DNA from: Paucibacter sp. Y2R2-4
GTDB taxonomy: Bacteria; Pseudomonadota; Gammaproteobacteria; Burkholderiales; Burkholderiaceae_C
DNA: 64,000 nucleotides
NCBI RefSeq assembly: GCF_025717535.1
Contig: NZ_JAJIRO010000004.1
Location: 620,001 to 684,000 of the forward strand
Reading direction: 5' to 3'
Shown here piece by piece: positions 9,317-18,461 of the stretch (its first letter is position 1; each line of letters starts with the position of its first letter). The notes beneath the pieces were generated by a model. It saw nothing but the letters and a program-made list of their open reading frames with translations. It searched no databases and was not told the origin of the DNA. A program made the position numbers and the translations under genes.

Positions 9317-9481
9317 TCAACGCTTGCGGTCGAAGCGGATGGCGCGAGCCAAGCTGCGGCGGTCGCTGCCGAAATTGCCGGCCTCAAAAGCTTCGTGCTT
9401 ACGACCCTTGTTGTCGGCCTGCCACTCGGGGCAAGGCATGCGACGGGGCTGGGGTTCGGAAGAATGCTGCTGCGTTTTCAT
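9317..9481 (-). CDS. Small basic protein candidate, 54 residues
   Basis: A 54-codon frame starting MKTQQHSSEPQPRRMPCPEW and ending in RAIRFDRKR. Codon use matches the genes around it (mostly G or C at the third base) and the product is hydrophilic and basic, not the Ala/Arg/Gly mix typical of chance frames here. It sits alone between the helicase and the hairpin array. GAGG lies about 14 bases before the ATG, which is a poor ribosome site. I do not recognise the family. A short hairpin (TGCACC/GGTGCA, 9294-9310) lies just downstream. Confidence 0.45.
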   Translation of the reverse strand: MKTQQHSSEPQPRRMPCPEWQADNKGRKHEAFEAGNFGSDRRSLARAIRFDRKR

Positions 9482-9694
9482 GGCTGTATCTGGCCTCGGT
9501 TACTACGACGGGGAGATTCCAACAATCCCGCTCCGTTTGCAGTGACAACGCAGGCTGTTTCAGCCCGGTTGACAAGGCAGCAAACTTTTTTCATGGAGAT
9601 GGGTCCACTTGCTTGTCGCTGCGGCCTGCCGTTTGCGGTCTTTAATGTTCCTCTTGCCGAAGCCATCGGGGGCACGGTTCCGCTCATGTCCTCC

Positions 9695-9969
9695 GGCTCT
9701 GGCTGCGCCAGAGCCTCCCCCTTTACTTCGCTTCACCGTACCCCCGCCGCCCTCGGCGACTGTTCTTGCGCAACGACCAATCCTGCGGGAGCAGGACGGC
9801 TGGGCGCTCTGAACCGCGAGGTAAAGGAGGAGACCCGGGCGCAAGCCCGGGGCGGGGGACTGAGCTCGGACTCAAGGCGTCCTGAGGACGGCTTGAGCCT
9901 AGCGAAGGGCTGGTCCGCTGGACCAGACAGGAGCGGAATTACGCCCCCGACGGCGCTTGGCACCCGCTC
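9695..9969. repeat. Array of perfect hairpins in a 624-bp gene-free gap
   Basis: The gap 9482-10105 holds no convincing gene but at least seven tightly packed inverted repeats: GGCTCTGGC/GCCAGAGCC at 9695-9715; CGCCG/CGGCG at 9745-9758; TCCTGC/GCAGGA at 9781-9796; CCCGGGC/GCCCGGG at 9834-9851; CTCAAG-x-CGTCC/GGACG-x-CTTGAG at 9871-9897; CTGGTCC/GGACCAG at 9910-9926; and GAGCGG/CCGCTC at 9931-9969. Loops are 3 or 4 bases for most of them. The plus strand happens to stay open from 9395 into the thioredoxin gene. It could be a dispersed intergenic repeat, the relic of a mobile element, or a structured RNA. The flanks 9482-9694 and 9970-10105 show nothing I can name. Confidence 0.6.
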
Positions 9970-10105
9970 ACCGGCGAAGCTCAGCAAACTGCTAGCTCTG
10001 ACCGCCCGCCATAAAGAAGTTGCAAAGGCCAGCATCACCGAGCCGCGTCGCCTGTTTGCAACGAGCAGCGGCGAAGGACCGCGCTTCGTGGCTATGCTTG
10101 GCAGC

Positions 10106-10471
10106 ATGAGCATTCCGACCGACGCCCACCAGCGCCACGCGCACACCACCCTGGTGGCCTGCTTGTGTGCGGCTTGGTGCCGCACTTGTGACGCCTACCA
10201 TGAGGTGATGGCGGACCTGCGGGCGCAGTTTCCTGATTACCGCTTCATCTGGGTCGATATTGAAGACGACGAAGAACTGGTCGGCGAGCTGGAGGTGGAG
10301 ACCTTTCCGACCCTGCTGATCGGCGTGGGCGAGCAGCTGCGCTTCATTGGGCCGGTGACACCGCAGCTGAGCACCGCGCAGCGCATGATCAGCTCGGCGG
10401 TTGAGGCGCCCATGAGCCCAGCCAACCCCTCGGCCCAGGCCCTGCTGGTGAGATTGCAAAGCAGCTGCTGA
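10106..10471 (+). CDS. Thioredoxin-like protein
   Basis: 121 residues with a thioredoxin fold signature: redox motif WCRTC (cysteines 25 and 28), then FIWVDIEDDEELVGELEVETFPTLLI with the cis-proline in FPT. There is no signal peptide, so it should act in the cytoplasm as a disulfide or redox helper. The frame is open far upstream (to 9395), but that stretch is the hairpin array and does not look coding; the ATG at 10106 gives the usual short N-terminus (an ATG at 10094 is the alternative). The M17 aminopeptidase starts 64 bp downstream on the same strand. Confidence 0.8.
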   Translation: MSIPTDAHQRHAHTTLVACLCAAWCRTCDAYHEVMADLRAQFPDYRFIWVDIEDDEELVGELEVETFPTLLIGVGEQLRFIGPVTPQLSTAQRMISSAVEAPMSPANPSAQALLVRLQSSC

Positions 10472-10535
10472 AGGTTTGGCGCGCCAGCGTGGACAATTGC
10501 GGCTTCACAAAAGCCGCCAGCGAGACCAACGCGCC

Positions 10536-11930
10536 ATGACAGTTCAACTCAAGAACGCCGCTTCCAAAGACAGCATCGCCATCACCGTGGTGGACCGGAA
10601 CAGCTTTTCGGCCCTCGCGGCCAACTTGCCTACACCGACCCGCCATTGGCTGGCCACCTTGGGCTTCAACGGCGCGCCGGACAGCCATGCACTGATCCCC
10701 GGCCCGGACGGCAAGCTCGGCCAAGTATTTGCGGGCGTGGCCCATGCGGCCGATCCCTTTGCCTTGTCGGCCCTGCCGCAAGCCTTGCCTGAGGGGCGCT
10801 ATCACCTGAGCGACGACGGACTGCAGCTGCAGCATGAACAAGCGGCCCTGTCCTGGGAACTCGGCGCCTATCAGTTCGATTTGTACAAAGCGCGCCGCCG
10901 CGCGCCGGCCGAGTTGCTGCTGCCTGCAAGCGGTGACGCACAGCGCGGGCTGGCCTTCGCCACCGCCATGTGCGCCACTCGCGACCTTGTCAACACGCCG
11001 GCCGAACATATGGGCCCGGAAGAACTGGCCAAAGCCGCTCAGCTGATTGCCAAACAACATGGCGCGCGCTTCAAACAAATCGTCGGCGACGATCTGCTGA
11101 AACAGAACTTCCCGGCCATCCATGCGGTGGGCCGCGCCTCCACACGTGCGCCGCGCCTGATCGAGCTGAATTGGGGCAAGGCCGACGCGCCGCTGCTGAG
11201 CATCGTCGGCAAGGGTGTCTGCTTCGACACCGGTGGCCTCGACATCAAGGGCGCCGAAGGCATGCGCCAAATGAAGAAAGACATGGGCGGCGCCGCCAAT
11301 GCCCTGGGCCTGGCCGCGCTGGTCATGGCTTTCAAGCTGCCGGTGCGCTTGCAAGTGCTGATTCCGGCGGTTGAAAACGCTATCTCGGGGAACGCCTACC
11401 GCCCCGGCGATGTGATCAAGACCCGCAAGGGCCTGCACATCGAAATCGGCAATACCGATGCCGAAGGCCGCGTGGTGCTCAGCGATGCCTTGGCCTATGC
11501 CTCTGAGGGCAAGCCGGCCCTGATCATCGACCTGGCCACGCTGACCGGTGCCGCTCGCGTAGCCTTGGGCGCGCATCTGCCGGCCCTGTTCAGCAAGCAC
11601 TTTGACACCGCCCGCGATCTGATGGACTTGGGGCTGAAGCTGGACGACCCGATGTGGCATATGCCGCTGTGGGCGCCGTACAAAGAGAACATCGCCAGCT
11701 CGATTGGCGACATCGTCAACACCGGCCGCACGGCCCTGGGCGGCGCCATCACGGCGGCCTTGTTCCTCGAATACTTTGTGCCCGAACACCAGGACTGGCT
11801 GCACATCGACCTGTTCGCCTGGAACGACAGCGCCCGCCCTGGCCGTCCGGTGGGTGGCGAGGCTCAGACCATCCGCACCCTGCTGGCCTATCTGGAGCAG
11901 CGCTTCCCGGCTGTCACCAAAGCTGCCTGA
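10536..11930 (+). CDS. M17 leucyl aminopeptidase family protein
   Basis: 464 residues. The C-terminal catalytic domain has the metal and active-site landmarks of M17 peptidases: VGKGVCFDTGGLDIKG, KKDMGGAANALG, AVENAISGNAYRPGD and the signature NTDAEGRVVLSDAL at about residue 306. The N-terminal domain is shorter than in E. coli PepA (503 residues), as in the PepB/leucyl aminopeptidase-like branch. It should release N-terminal residues from peptides in the cytoplasm, with two divalent metal ions. The frame can be read from a TTG at 10476, but the ATG at 10536 fits the family start better. Confidence 0.92.
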   Translation: MTVQLKNAASKDSIAITVVDRNSFSALAANLPTPTRHWLATLGFNGAPDSHALIPGPDGKLGQVFAGVAHAADPFALSALPQALPEGRYHLSDDGLQLQHEQAALSWELGAYQFDLYKARRRAPAELLLPASGDAQRGLAFATAMCATRDLVNTPAEHMGPEELAKAAQLIAKQHGARFKQIVGDDLLKQNFPAIHAVGRASTRAPRLIELNWGKADAPLLSIVGKGVCFDTGGLDIKGAEGMRQMKKDMGGAANALGLAALVMAFKLPVRLQVLIPAVENAISGNAYRPGDVIKTRKGLHIEIGNTDAEGRVVLSDALAYASEGKPALIIDLATLTGAARVALGAHLPALFSKHFDTARDLMDLGLKLDDPMWHMPLWAPYKENIASSIGDIVNTGRTALGGAITAALFLEYFVPEHQDWLHIDLFAWNDSARPGRPVGGEAQTIRTLLAYLEQRFPAVTKAA

Positions 11931-11975
11931 TCCGGCTACGGATTTTTCACCTCAATTTGTAGGCATGGGGGCCGA

Positions 11976-12016
11976 AAAACGCTAAGGTGCTGTTTCATCA
12001 GCACTTGGCGTTTCTT
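11976..12016 (+). terminator. Hairpin with T-rich tail, likely terminator after the aminopeptidase
   Basis: A long imperfect stem formed by AAACGCTAAGGTGCTG and CAGCACTTGGCGTTT with a six-base loop (one bulged A, a few G-T pairs), followed by TTTCTTTCCC. It lies 45 bp after the aminopeptidase stop and 60 bp before the Cache gene, so it probably separates the two transcripts. Confidence 0.55.
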
Positions 12017-12077
12017 TCCCTCAGTCGCGCAGGCGCCTGCTCCGCGAGGCCCCCTTTAGACCTACAAAGGAATTGAG

Positions 12078-12545
12078 ATGAACAAAAAGACTGGCTTGAC
12101 CCTGGCCCTAGCACTGGCCTTGAGCGGTATCACGGCCTTGAACGCGCGGGCTGCCGAAGGCGGCGCCACTGAAGAACAGGCAGTGGCCATGGTCAAAAAA
12201 GGCGTGGCCTTCATGAAGGCCAATGGCAAGGACAAAGGCTACGCCGAGATCTCCAACAAAGCCGGGCAGTTCATCTTTCAAGACCTGTACTTGGTAGCCT
12301 ACGGCCTCGACGGCACGGTGCGTGCCCATGGCGCCAATATCAAGATGGTCGGCAAGAACTTGATCGACCTCAAGGATGTGGACGGCAAGGCCTTCGTCAA
12401 AGAGCGTGTGGAAATGGCTGCCAGCAAAGGCAGCTTCTGGCAGGACTACAAGTTCACCAACCCCGAAAACAAGAAGATCGAACCGAAGCGCATGTATTGC
12501 GAAAAATACGAGGACATGGCCATCTGCGGCGGCATCTACAAGTGA
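12078..12545 (+). CDS. Periplasmic single-Cache domain protein
   Basis: 155 residues with a clear Sec signal peptide (hydrophobic core LALALALSGITAL, cleavage near residue 25). The mature part matches the sCache_2 pattern: an N-terminal helix with AVAMVKKGVAFMKANG, then YAEISNKAGQFIFQDLYLVAY, GTVRAHGAN and LIDLKDVDGKAFV. These domains bind small ligands outside the cytoplasm. It is directly followed (42 bp) by a methyl-accepting chemotaxis protein, so it may act as a soluble ligand-binding partner of that receptor. A ribosome site AAGGAATTGAG precedes the ATG. Confidence 0.85.
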   Translation: MNKKTGLTLALALALSGITALNARAAEGGATEEQAVAMVKKGVAFMKANGKDKGYAEISNKAGQFIFQDLYLVAYGLDGTVRAHGANIKMVGKNLIDLKDVDGKAFVKERVEMAASKGSFWQDYKFTNPENKKIEPKRMYCEKYEDMAICGGIYK

Positions 12546-12587
12546 GTTTCTAGCGGGCCAAAGACGTCCGCACTCAGGGAGAGACGC

Positions 12588-14132
12588 ATGAAACTTGCTT
12601 ACAAGCTTGTCGCCGCCCCGGCTTTGACCGCGCTGGTCGTGTTCACCGCCGGCCAAGTCAATGGCTGGATTCAAAGCCGCGCCACCGAGGCCAACCGGGC
12701 CACGTTGGATGCCCAGCTGAACGACTATCGAACCCTGTCCAGCGCGCAAGAGCGGCTGGCACAAATCCACACCGGTGTGTATCGCACCGTGTCCTTGATT
12801 GCCTCGCTGGACGATGCCCAGGTCAAGACCTTTCGGTCCGATCTGGTACGCCAACTCGACAGCGTTCAACAAGTCGCCGCCAAACTGGGGCAAGCCCGAA
12901 GCGCCGATGCGAACGACAGCCAAATCACCACCTCGCTGAACGCGCTCAAGCAGGGCATGGCCAAGTATCAGAAGCAGGCCGACGAGGCCATCGATCTGTC
13001 TTCGGTCGATCCCAACACCGGCATCGCGGCCATGCAAAGTGCAGATAGCACCTTTGCCACCGTGACCGAAACCATGCGCGACATGGTCAAGCATGTGGAA
13101 GCAGGCTCGGCCGAATCGGTAAGCGCCGCGGATCGCCGCTCGGAGCAGCTGAGCTGGCTGATGGCTGCTGTGGCCCTGGTGTGCGCCAGCGCTGCGGTGG
13201 GCTTGTCTTGGATGATGTTGCGCAATGTGGCCCAAGAGCTGGCGCGCGCAGCCGGCATCGCCGCGCAAGTGGCGGGCGGCAATCTGGCCATCGCGGCCCA
13301 CAGCGAGCGTCAGGATGAGGTCGGTGATTTGGTGCGCTCGCTCGGCGCCATGAGCGAACAATTGGGTAACTCGATGCGCACCGTGATGAGCGCTTCCGAC
13401 TCGATCCGTCATGCCAGCACCGAAATCGCCACCGGCAATCAAGACCTGAGCCTGCGCACCGAGCAAACCGCGGCCAATCTGGAAGAGGCTGCGTCCTCGA
13501 TGGAGCAGCTAACAGCGGGCGTCAAGCAGGCGGCCGAGTCGGCCCGCGAGGCGAATCGTCTGGCTTCATCGGCGGCGCAGGTCGCGGCGCGCGGCGGTGC
13601 GGTGGTGGCGCAAGTGGTCTCAACGATGGAAGACATCAACACCAGCTCCCGAAAGATCGGCGACATCATCGGCGTGATCGACAGCATTGCCTTTCAAACC
13701 AATATCCTGGCCTTGAACGCTGCCGTCGAAGCCGCCCGGGCGGGTGAGCAAGGGCGTGGTTTTGCCGTCGTCGCCAGCGAAGTGCGCTCTTTGGCCCAGC
13801 GCAGCGCCTTGGCGGCCCGCGAGATCAAAACCATGATCAATGCCTCGGTCGAGAAGGTCGAGGGCGGCTCGCGCCTGGTAGCCGACGCCGGCTTGACGAT
13901 GAACGAGATCGTGAGCAGCGTGCAGCATGTCTCCGACATCATCGAAGAAATCTCGCGCGCGGCACATGAGCAGTCCGACGGCATCGGCAATGTCAACGCC
14001 TCGGTGGCCCAACTCGATCAAATGACCCAGCAGAACGCGGCCCTGGTGGAGCAGTCCGCCGCTTCGGCCGAAAGCGTCAAAGAGCAAGCCGTCAAGCTCG
14101 CCGAGGTGGTGCACGCTTTCAAGCTGAGTTAG
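12588..14132 (+). CDS. Methyl-accepting chemotaxis protein
   Basis: 514 residues. A first membrane helix lies near residues 8-26, a periplasmic four-helix type domain up to about 183, a second helix [19 protein letters not shown] near 184-206, a HAMP region to about 260, then the long signalling coiled coil. The highly conserved hairpin tip is intact ([20 protein letters not shown], then [14 protein letters not shown]). It should pass a periplasmic signal to CheA/CheW. GGGAGAGACGC upstream of the ATG is a good ribosome site. The preceding Cache protein is a possible ligand donor. The stop overlaps the convergent GMC oxidoreductase gene by 4 bp. Confidence 0.93.
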   Translation: MKLAYKLVAAPALTALVVFTAGQVNGWIQSRATEANRATLDAQLNDYRTLSSAQERLAQIHTGVYRTVSLIASLDDAQVKTFRSDLVRQLDSVQQVAAKLGQARSADANDSQITTSLNALKQGMAKYQKQADEAIDLSSVDPNTGIAAMQSADSTFATVTETMRDMVKHVEAGSAESVSAADRRSEQLSWLMAAVALVCASAAVGLSWMMLRNVAQELARAAGIAAQVAGGNLAIAAHSERQDEVGDLVRSLGAMSEQLGNSMRTVMSASDSIRHASTEIATGNQDLSLRTEQTAANLEEAASSMEQLTAGVKQAAESAREANRLASSAAQVAARGGAVVAQVVSTMEDINTSSRKIGDIIGVIDSIAFQTNILALNAAVEAARAGEQGRGFAVVASEVRSLAQRSALAAREIKTMINASVEKVEGGSRLVADAGLTMNEIVSSVQHVSDIIEEISRAAHEQSDGIGNVNASVAQLDQMTQQNAALVEQSAASAESVKEQAVKLAEVVHAFKLS

Positions 14133-15775
14133 TTGGACTCGGCCCGAATCCAGGCGGCCGCCTTTTCCGCAATCATCAGCGTTGGCGAATTGGTGTTGCC
14201 GCTGGTGATGGTCGGCATGACGCTGGCGTCCACAACGCGCAAACCGACCACGCCGCGCACCCGCAAGCGGCTGTCAACCACCGCCATTTCATCCGTCTCC
14301 CGGCCCATCTTGCAGGTCCCGACCGGATGGAAGATGGTGGTGGCGATATCGCCGGCGAGACGCCGCAAGTCCGTCTCGCTTTGGAACTGCAGGCCGGGTT
14401 TGTATTCCTGCGGCTGAAAGGCCGCCAGGGCCGGCTGCGCGACGATCTGCCGGGTCAGGCGCAGGCTGGCAGCGGCCACTTGCAGGTCTGCCTCGGTGCT
14501 GAGGTAGTTGGGCGCGATCAGCGGCGCTTGTGCGGGGTCGGCGGAGCGAATCTGCACGCTGCCACGGCTGCTGGGGTTCAGATTGCAAACACTGGCCGTG
14601 ATGGCGTTGAAGGCGTGCAAGGGCTCGCCGAAGGCGTCCAAAGACAACGGCTGCACGTGGTATTCGAGATCAGGCCAGGTTTTGTCCGGGCTGCTGCGCG
14701 TGAAGGCACCCAGCTGCGAAGGCGCCATGCTCATCGGGCCGCTGCGCTTGAGCGCATATTCCAAGCCAATCAGCGCTTTGCCCCAGAGACTGGCCGCACG
14801 GGTGTTCAAGGTCGGCGTGCCTTGTACCTTGAAGACGCTGCGGATCTGCAGATGATCTTGAAGGTTAGCGCCCACGCCCGGCAAAGCTTGCTGAAGCTCG
14901 ATGCCATGGCTTTGCAAGAGCGGCGCCGGCCCTAGACCTGAGAGCTGCAAGATCTGCGGCGAGCCAATGGCTCCGGCGGCCAAGAGCAACTCGCCCCCCG
15001 GATTGAGCTGAACTTTTTCTAGGCCTCGAGGCGTATGGACCTCGGCGCCCGTGCAGCGCAAGTGGCCGTCCTCACGCGCGAGCAAGAGGCGCCGCACGGT
15101 CGCACCGGTCCAGAGCTCAAAGTTAGGCCGCCCATAGCAAAGGGGGCGCAGAAAAGCCTTGGCCGTGTTCCAGCGCCAGCCGCGGCGCTGATTGACCTCA
15201 AAGTAGCCCACGCCCTCGTTGCTGCCGGCGTTGAAGTCATCAGTGGCCGGAATGCCGGCCTGCTCAGCGGCGCGGGCAAAGGCGTCCAGCACCTCCCAGC
15301 GCAGGCGCTGGCGCTCTACCCGCCATTCGCCGCCATGGCCATGCGTGGCACGGAAAGCCTCAGACGCAGCGCCGGGCGCATCCAAGCGCCAGTGGTTCTC
15401 ATGCTGCTTGAAGAAGGGCAGGCACTCGTCCCAGCGCCAGGCGGGGTCAGATGTTGCCTCAGCCCACTGGTCGTAGTCGCGCGATTGGCCGCGCATATAG
15501 ATCATGCCGTTGATGCTGGAGCATCCGCCCAAAACCTTGCCGCGTGGGTAACGGAGCTGGCGGCCGTTTAAGCCGGCTTCGGCCTCGGTCTGAAACATCC
15601 AGTCGGTGCGCGGGTTGCCGATGCAATGCAAATAGCCCACCGGCACATGAATCCACAGATAGTCATCACGCCCGCCGGCTTCCAGCAAAAGCACCCGCTT
15701 GCTCGGGTCGGCCGACAAGCGGTTCGCCAACAGGCAACCCGCCGTGCCGGCACCGACGATGATGAAATCGAACAC
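14129..15775 (-). CDS. GMC family FAD-dependent oxidoreductase (choline dehydrogenase-like)
   Basis: 548 residues. The N-terminus has the FAD dinucleotide-binding motif [14 protein letters not shown] (residues 7-20) and LLLEAGG. GMC signature 1 is seen as [19 protein letters not shown] (about 75-93), signature 2 as [18 protein letters not shown]. The catalytic histidine is in [10 protein letters not shown] and the C-terminal substrate region in [16 protein letters not shown]. Length and motifs fit alcohol or choline dehydrogenases that pass electrons to a quinone or oxygen. The substrate is not evident; no betaine genes are nearby. It follows the marC-like gene by 4 bp and is probably co-transcribed. 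Confidence 0.9.
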   Translation of the reverse strand: MFDFIIVGAGTAGCLLANRLSADPSKRVLLLEAGGRDDYLWIHVPVGYLHCIGNPRTDWMFQTEAEAGLNGRQLRYPRGKVLGGCSSINGMIYMRGQSRDYDQWAEATSDPAWRWDECLPFFKQHENHWRLDAPGAASEAFRATHGHGGEWRVERQRLRWEVLDAFARAAEQAGIPATDDFNAGSNEGVGYFEVNQRRGWRWNTAKAFLRPLCYGRPNFELWTGATVRRLLLAREDGHLRCTGAEVHTPRGLEKVQLNPGGELLLAAGAIGSPQILQLSGLGPAPLLQSHGIELQQALPGVGANLQDHLQIRSVFKVQGTPTLNTRAASLWGKALIGLEYALKRSGPMSMAPSQLGAFTRSSPDKTWPDLEYHVQPLSLDAFGEPLHAFNAITASVCNLNPSSRGSVQIRSADPAQAPLIAPNYLSTEADLQVAAASLRLTRQIVAQPALAAFQPQEYKPGLQFQSETDLRRLAGDIATTIFHPVGTCKMGRETDEMAVVDSRLRVRGVVGLRVVDASVMPTITSGNTNSPTLMIAEKAAAWIRAESN

Positions 15776-15779
15776 GGGT

Positions 15780-16421
15780 TCAGTTGCCGATGTGCGAAGC
15801 CAGCACCGGGAAGAGTTTGATCAAGCCGTCTGCCAACAATTCCACCGCCAGCGCCGCCAGGATCAAGCCCATCAAGCGGGTCATGATGTTGATGCCGGTC
15901 TGGCCCAGCGCGCGGGCGATGCGCCCGGCCATGGAAAACACCGCAAAAGTCACCAGGCCCACCACCACGCCATAGCCCACCAGCACGGCCAACTCCCACC
16001 AGTGGCGGGTCTTGTCGGCGTAAATCACCATGGTCGAGATGGTGGCCGGGCCGGTCAGCAGCGGGATGGTCAACGGCACCACCGCGATGCTGGCGCCGGC
16101 GCTGGCTTTGTCGACGCCCTCGGACAAATCTTCCTTGCGGGACTCGGCCGGTTGGGCGTTCAGCATCTGGATGGAGCTGATCAGCAGCAGCGTGCCGCCG
16201 CCCACCTGGAAGGAGGCCAGCGAGATGCCAAAGAATTCAATCACCTTCAAACCCAGAATGGAGCTGACCGCGATGACCACAAAGGCTGTGAAGGCGCTCA
16301 CCCGTATCGTGTGCTTGCGCTCAGCCCGCGACAGTCCGCTGGTGAAGTGAATGAAAAAAGGCACGACTCCCACCGGGTTGACGATGGCGAGCAGGGCGAC
16401 CAGAGGCTTGTAGATGTCCAT
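15780..16421 (-). CDS. MarC family integral membrane protein
   Basis: 213 residues with six hydrophobic segments. The start MDIYKPLVALLAIVNPVG, with the conserved NPVG near the end of the first helix, and later LLTGPATISTMVIYAD are typical of the MarC/UPF0056 family. The transport or other function of this family is not established, despite the old link to multiple antibiotic resistance. An ATG at 16430 is a possible alternative start. Gene order (BtuF-like, marC, GMC oxidoreductase) with gaps of 47 and 4 bp suggests one transcript. Confidence 0.88.
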   Translation of the reverse strand: MDIYKPLVALLAIVNPVGVVPFFIHFTSGLSRAERKHTIRVSAFTAFVVIAVSSILGLKVIEFFGISLASFQVGGGTLLLISSIQMLNAQPAESRKEDLSEGVDKASAGASIAVVPLTIPLLTGPATISTMVIYADKTRHWWELAVLVGYGVVVGLVTFAVFSMAGRIARALGQTGINIMTRLMGLILAALAVELLADGLIKLFPVLASHIGN

Positions 16422-16468
16422 GCCCGCCATTGTGCGGTGACGAGGCTGCCGCGTCGCTCGGGTTGCTA

Positions 16469-17266
16469 CTAGCTTGAGGCTGAAGTCGTCACGGCCAGCG
16501 CACGCAAATAGTCCAAACCCCGCGCCGCGCGTGGGCCGTACCAGCTGAGCAACTCACCATCCACCAATTCAACCTTGGCCTGCGGGCACAAAGCCTGCGC
16601 CACCGGCAGGTGCTGCGCCTCGAAGCGATAAGGTTCGGAGCTGAGCAGCACCCGGTCGATCTGAGCCAGCCAGGCTTCATCGCCACGCAGTATTGGATAA
16701 CGTGCCGCACCCGATTCGCCGCCCCAAGTTTCCGGCCAGCTTTGCCAGCCGACTTCGGCCAACATGCGGGCGATATAGGTGTCGCGCGCCACGGTCATCC
16801 AAGGCTCGCGCCAAATCAGGTACAGCACGCGCTGCGCCGGCCAGTTGGTCGCACGACAGGCTTGCAAGGCCGCGTTCAACTCAGCACTCAATTGCTCACA
16901 GCGCTGCGCCACGCCAGCCACCGAGGCAAAAGCCTCTTTCATATGCGCCAGCAAGGCGAGGTTGTCTTCCGGCGACTGCGGATGCGTGACCAAGACCTCG
17001 GGCACAAACTCGCGCAAGGCCTCAAAAGTCTCGCGCCGGTTTTCGTCCACATTGACGATCACATGGCTGGGCGCCAGGCGCCGCAGCTTGGCAAGATTCA
17101 CATCTTTAGTGCCGCCCACCTTGGGAATCGCCGCCACTTCTGCAGCCGGGTGGATGCAAAAGCCGGTGCGCGCCACCAGATAAGGCCCCAAGCCCAAGGC
17201 CAGCAATAACTCGGTGATGCTGGGCACCAAGCTGGCGATGCGCAAGTCGCTGGGGCCTGTCTTCAT
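16469..17266 (-). CDS. BtuF-like helical backbone metal receptor, without signal peptide
   Basis: 265 residues of the cobalamin/metal-binding protein fold: RIASLVPSITELLLALGLG at the start, PKVGGTKDVNLAKLRRLAPSHVIVN, the long backbone helix with LLAHMKEAFASVAGVA, then the C-terminal lobe. Homologues such as BtuF bind vitamin B12 or metal chelates for ABC importers, but they are exported, whereas no signal peptide or lipobox is visible here. No ABC permease or ATPase is near. The ATG at 17266 overlaps the stop of the upstream membrane gene (TGATG), implying coupled translation; a TTG three bases upstream is less likely. The cytoplasmic location makes its role uncertain. Confidence 0.8.
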   Translation of the reverse strand: MKTGPSDLRIASLVPSITELLLALGLGPYLVARTGFCIHPAAEVAAIPKVGGTKDVNLAKLRRLAPSHVIVNVDENRRETFEALREFVPEVLVTHPQSPEDNLALLAHMKEAFASVAGVAQRCEQLSAELNAALQACRATNWPAQRVLYLIWREPWMTVARDTYIARMLAEVGWQSWPETWGGESGAARYPILRGDEAWLAQIDRVLLSSEPYRFEAQHLPVAQALCPQAKVELVDGELLSWYGPRAARGLDYLRALAVTTSASS

Positions 17267-18186
17267 CAAAGCGCCGCGTCTTCAGACACGGCATCCTGCA
17301 AGGCCAGAAAGACGGCGCAGCAAGCGCGCAGATAGACCAGCGTGGGCAAAACCAGGGCCACAGCAAAGACCACACCGCCGCCCACCAAGGCCGCCATGCC
17401 CAGCGGTGTGGCCGCCACCGGCGCACCGGCCGCACCCAGGCTGCGCAGGCCGTAGCCGAACAAACCCGCCATCAATTGCTGGGCCGGCACATCGATGCCC
17501 ACCGCCCAGACCATCAGAAAAGCCATCACCCGACCGCCGCTGAGCACGACGAAGCTGACGGCCGCGCTGACCAAGCCGGTGACCAAGAAAACCGCCGCCA
17601 TCAAGCCCGCGGCTTCCAAGGGCCCGTAGCGCCATTGCTGCCAGAGCAGGCGCAGCGTGCTCTTGACCGTCTGCCCCGCCCAGAGGGACGGCCCCGTCAA
17701 AGGCCCAACCAGCAAGGCAATGCCGAAAGCAATCACCCCCAGCAAGATCACACCGATCGGCACCAAGACCGCAAACAAAGGCGCGCCGATCCAGGGCAGC
17801 TTGACGGCCCAGAGCAGGCCCAACAAAACGCCCAAGACCAGCAAGCCTGCCGACAACACAGCCGCCACGCACAGCAGCACTCGCGGCGCGACGCGCAGAG
17901 AGTCATAAAACGCATCGACCAGGTCGCGCACCGGACGCCCGCGCGCTTGATCCATCAGGAGCAGGCCGGTGGTATTCACACCCAGGAAGGCCAGCACCAA
18001 ACCTGCAGCGACCCAGATCACACCCCAGGTGCTGTCGCCTTTGGCCAAGGCCGACTCGGCCGAAGCCAGCATCAGACCCGCCAGACAAAAAGCACTGAGC
18101 AGTGCATACAAAGCCTGGCCGTTGCGCGGCGCATCCAGGCTGGCGAGCACGCGATTGAGCGCGTGAAGAGAGAGTTTGTGGGCCAT
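17266..18186 (-). CDS. Polytopic membrane protein of unknown function
   Basis: About 306 residues with around six to eight hydrophobic segments, including FCLAGLMLASAESAL, VIWVAAGLVLAFLGVNTTG, VLLCVAAVLSAGLLVLGVL, LFAVLVPIGVILLGVIAFG, AAGLMAAVFLVTGLVSAAV and a final one near VVFAVALVLPTLVYL. I do not recognise the family. Several ATG codons are clustered at the start (18198, 18195, 18186) and none has a clear ribosome site. The stop codon overlaps the start of the BtuF-like gene by one base, which ties the two products functionally. The gene begins 275 bp from the divergent RRM gene. Confidence 0.65.
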   Translation of the reverse strand: MAHKLSLHALNRVLASLDAPRNGQALYALLSAFCLAGLMLASAESALAKGDSTWGVIWVAAGLVLAFLGVNTTGLLLMDQARGRPVRDLVDAFYDSLRVAPRVLLCVAAVLSAGLLVLGVLLGLLWAVKLPWIGAPLFAVLVPIGVILLGVIAFGIALLVGPLTGPSLWAGQTVKSTLRLLWQQWRYGPLEAAGLMAAVFLVTGLVSAAVSFVVLSGGRVMAFLMVWAVGIDVPAQQLMAGLFGYGLRSLGAAGAPVAATPLGMAALVGGGVVFAVALVLPTLVYLRACCAVFLALQDAVSEDAAL

Positions 18187-18461
18187 GGCGGCCATCATAG
18201 CCAGCGGCAGTTGGCGAATTTCCAGGGCAAATTCAAGCCTCACCGGCCATTTGCGCGCCGCCGCGGACGCCTATCGCACGTTTGGAGCGCTAGGGTTTTT
18301 TCTATCTGCTAAAAAACAACATTTATCCCCCTTGCGGTGGGCGAGGCTAGACCCATCGCCCATAATCGTTTACCTGTGTATGGAAGCCGCACCTTCGCTT
18401 GAATGGTTCAGGATGGGTTGAAGCTCCACATGGTTTTTTTGGTATTTGAAAGGGCTTCCCC

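Noticed and set aside
9395-10105. N-terminal extension of the thioredoxin-like protein through the hairpin array
   Set aside because: The translated stretch has no protein-like character and consists of inverted repeats; the thioredoxin fold starts at the ATG near 10106.
9482-10105. RNase P RNA or tmRNA
   Set aside because: The conserved cores of these RNAs were not found in the hairpin array.
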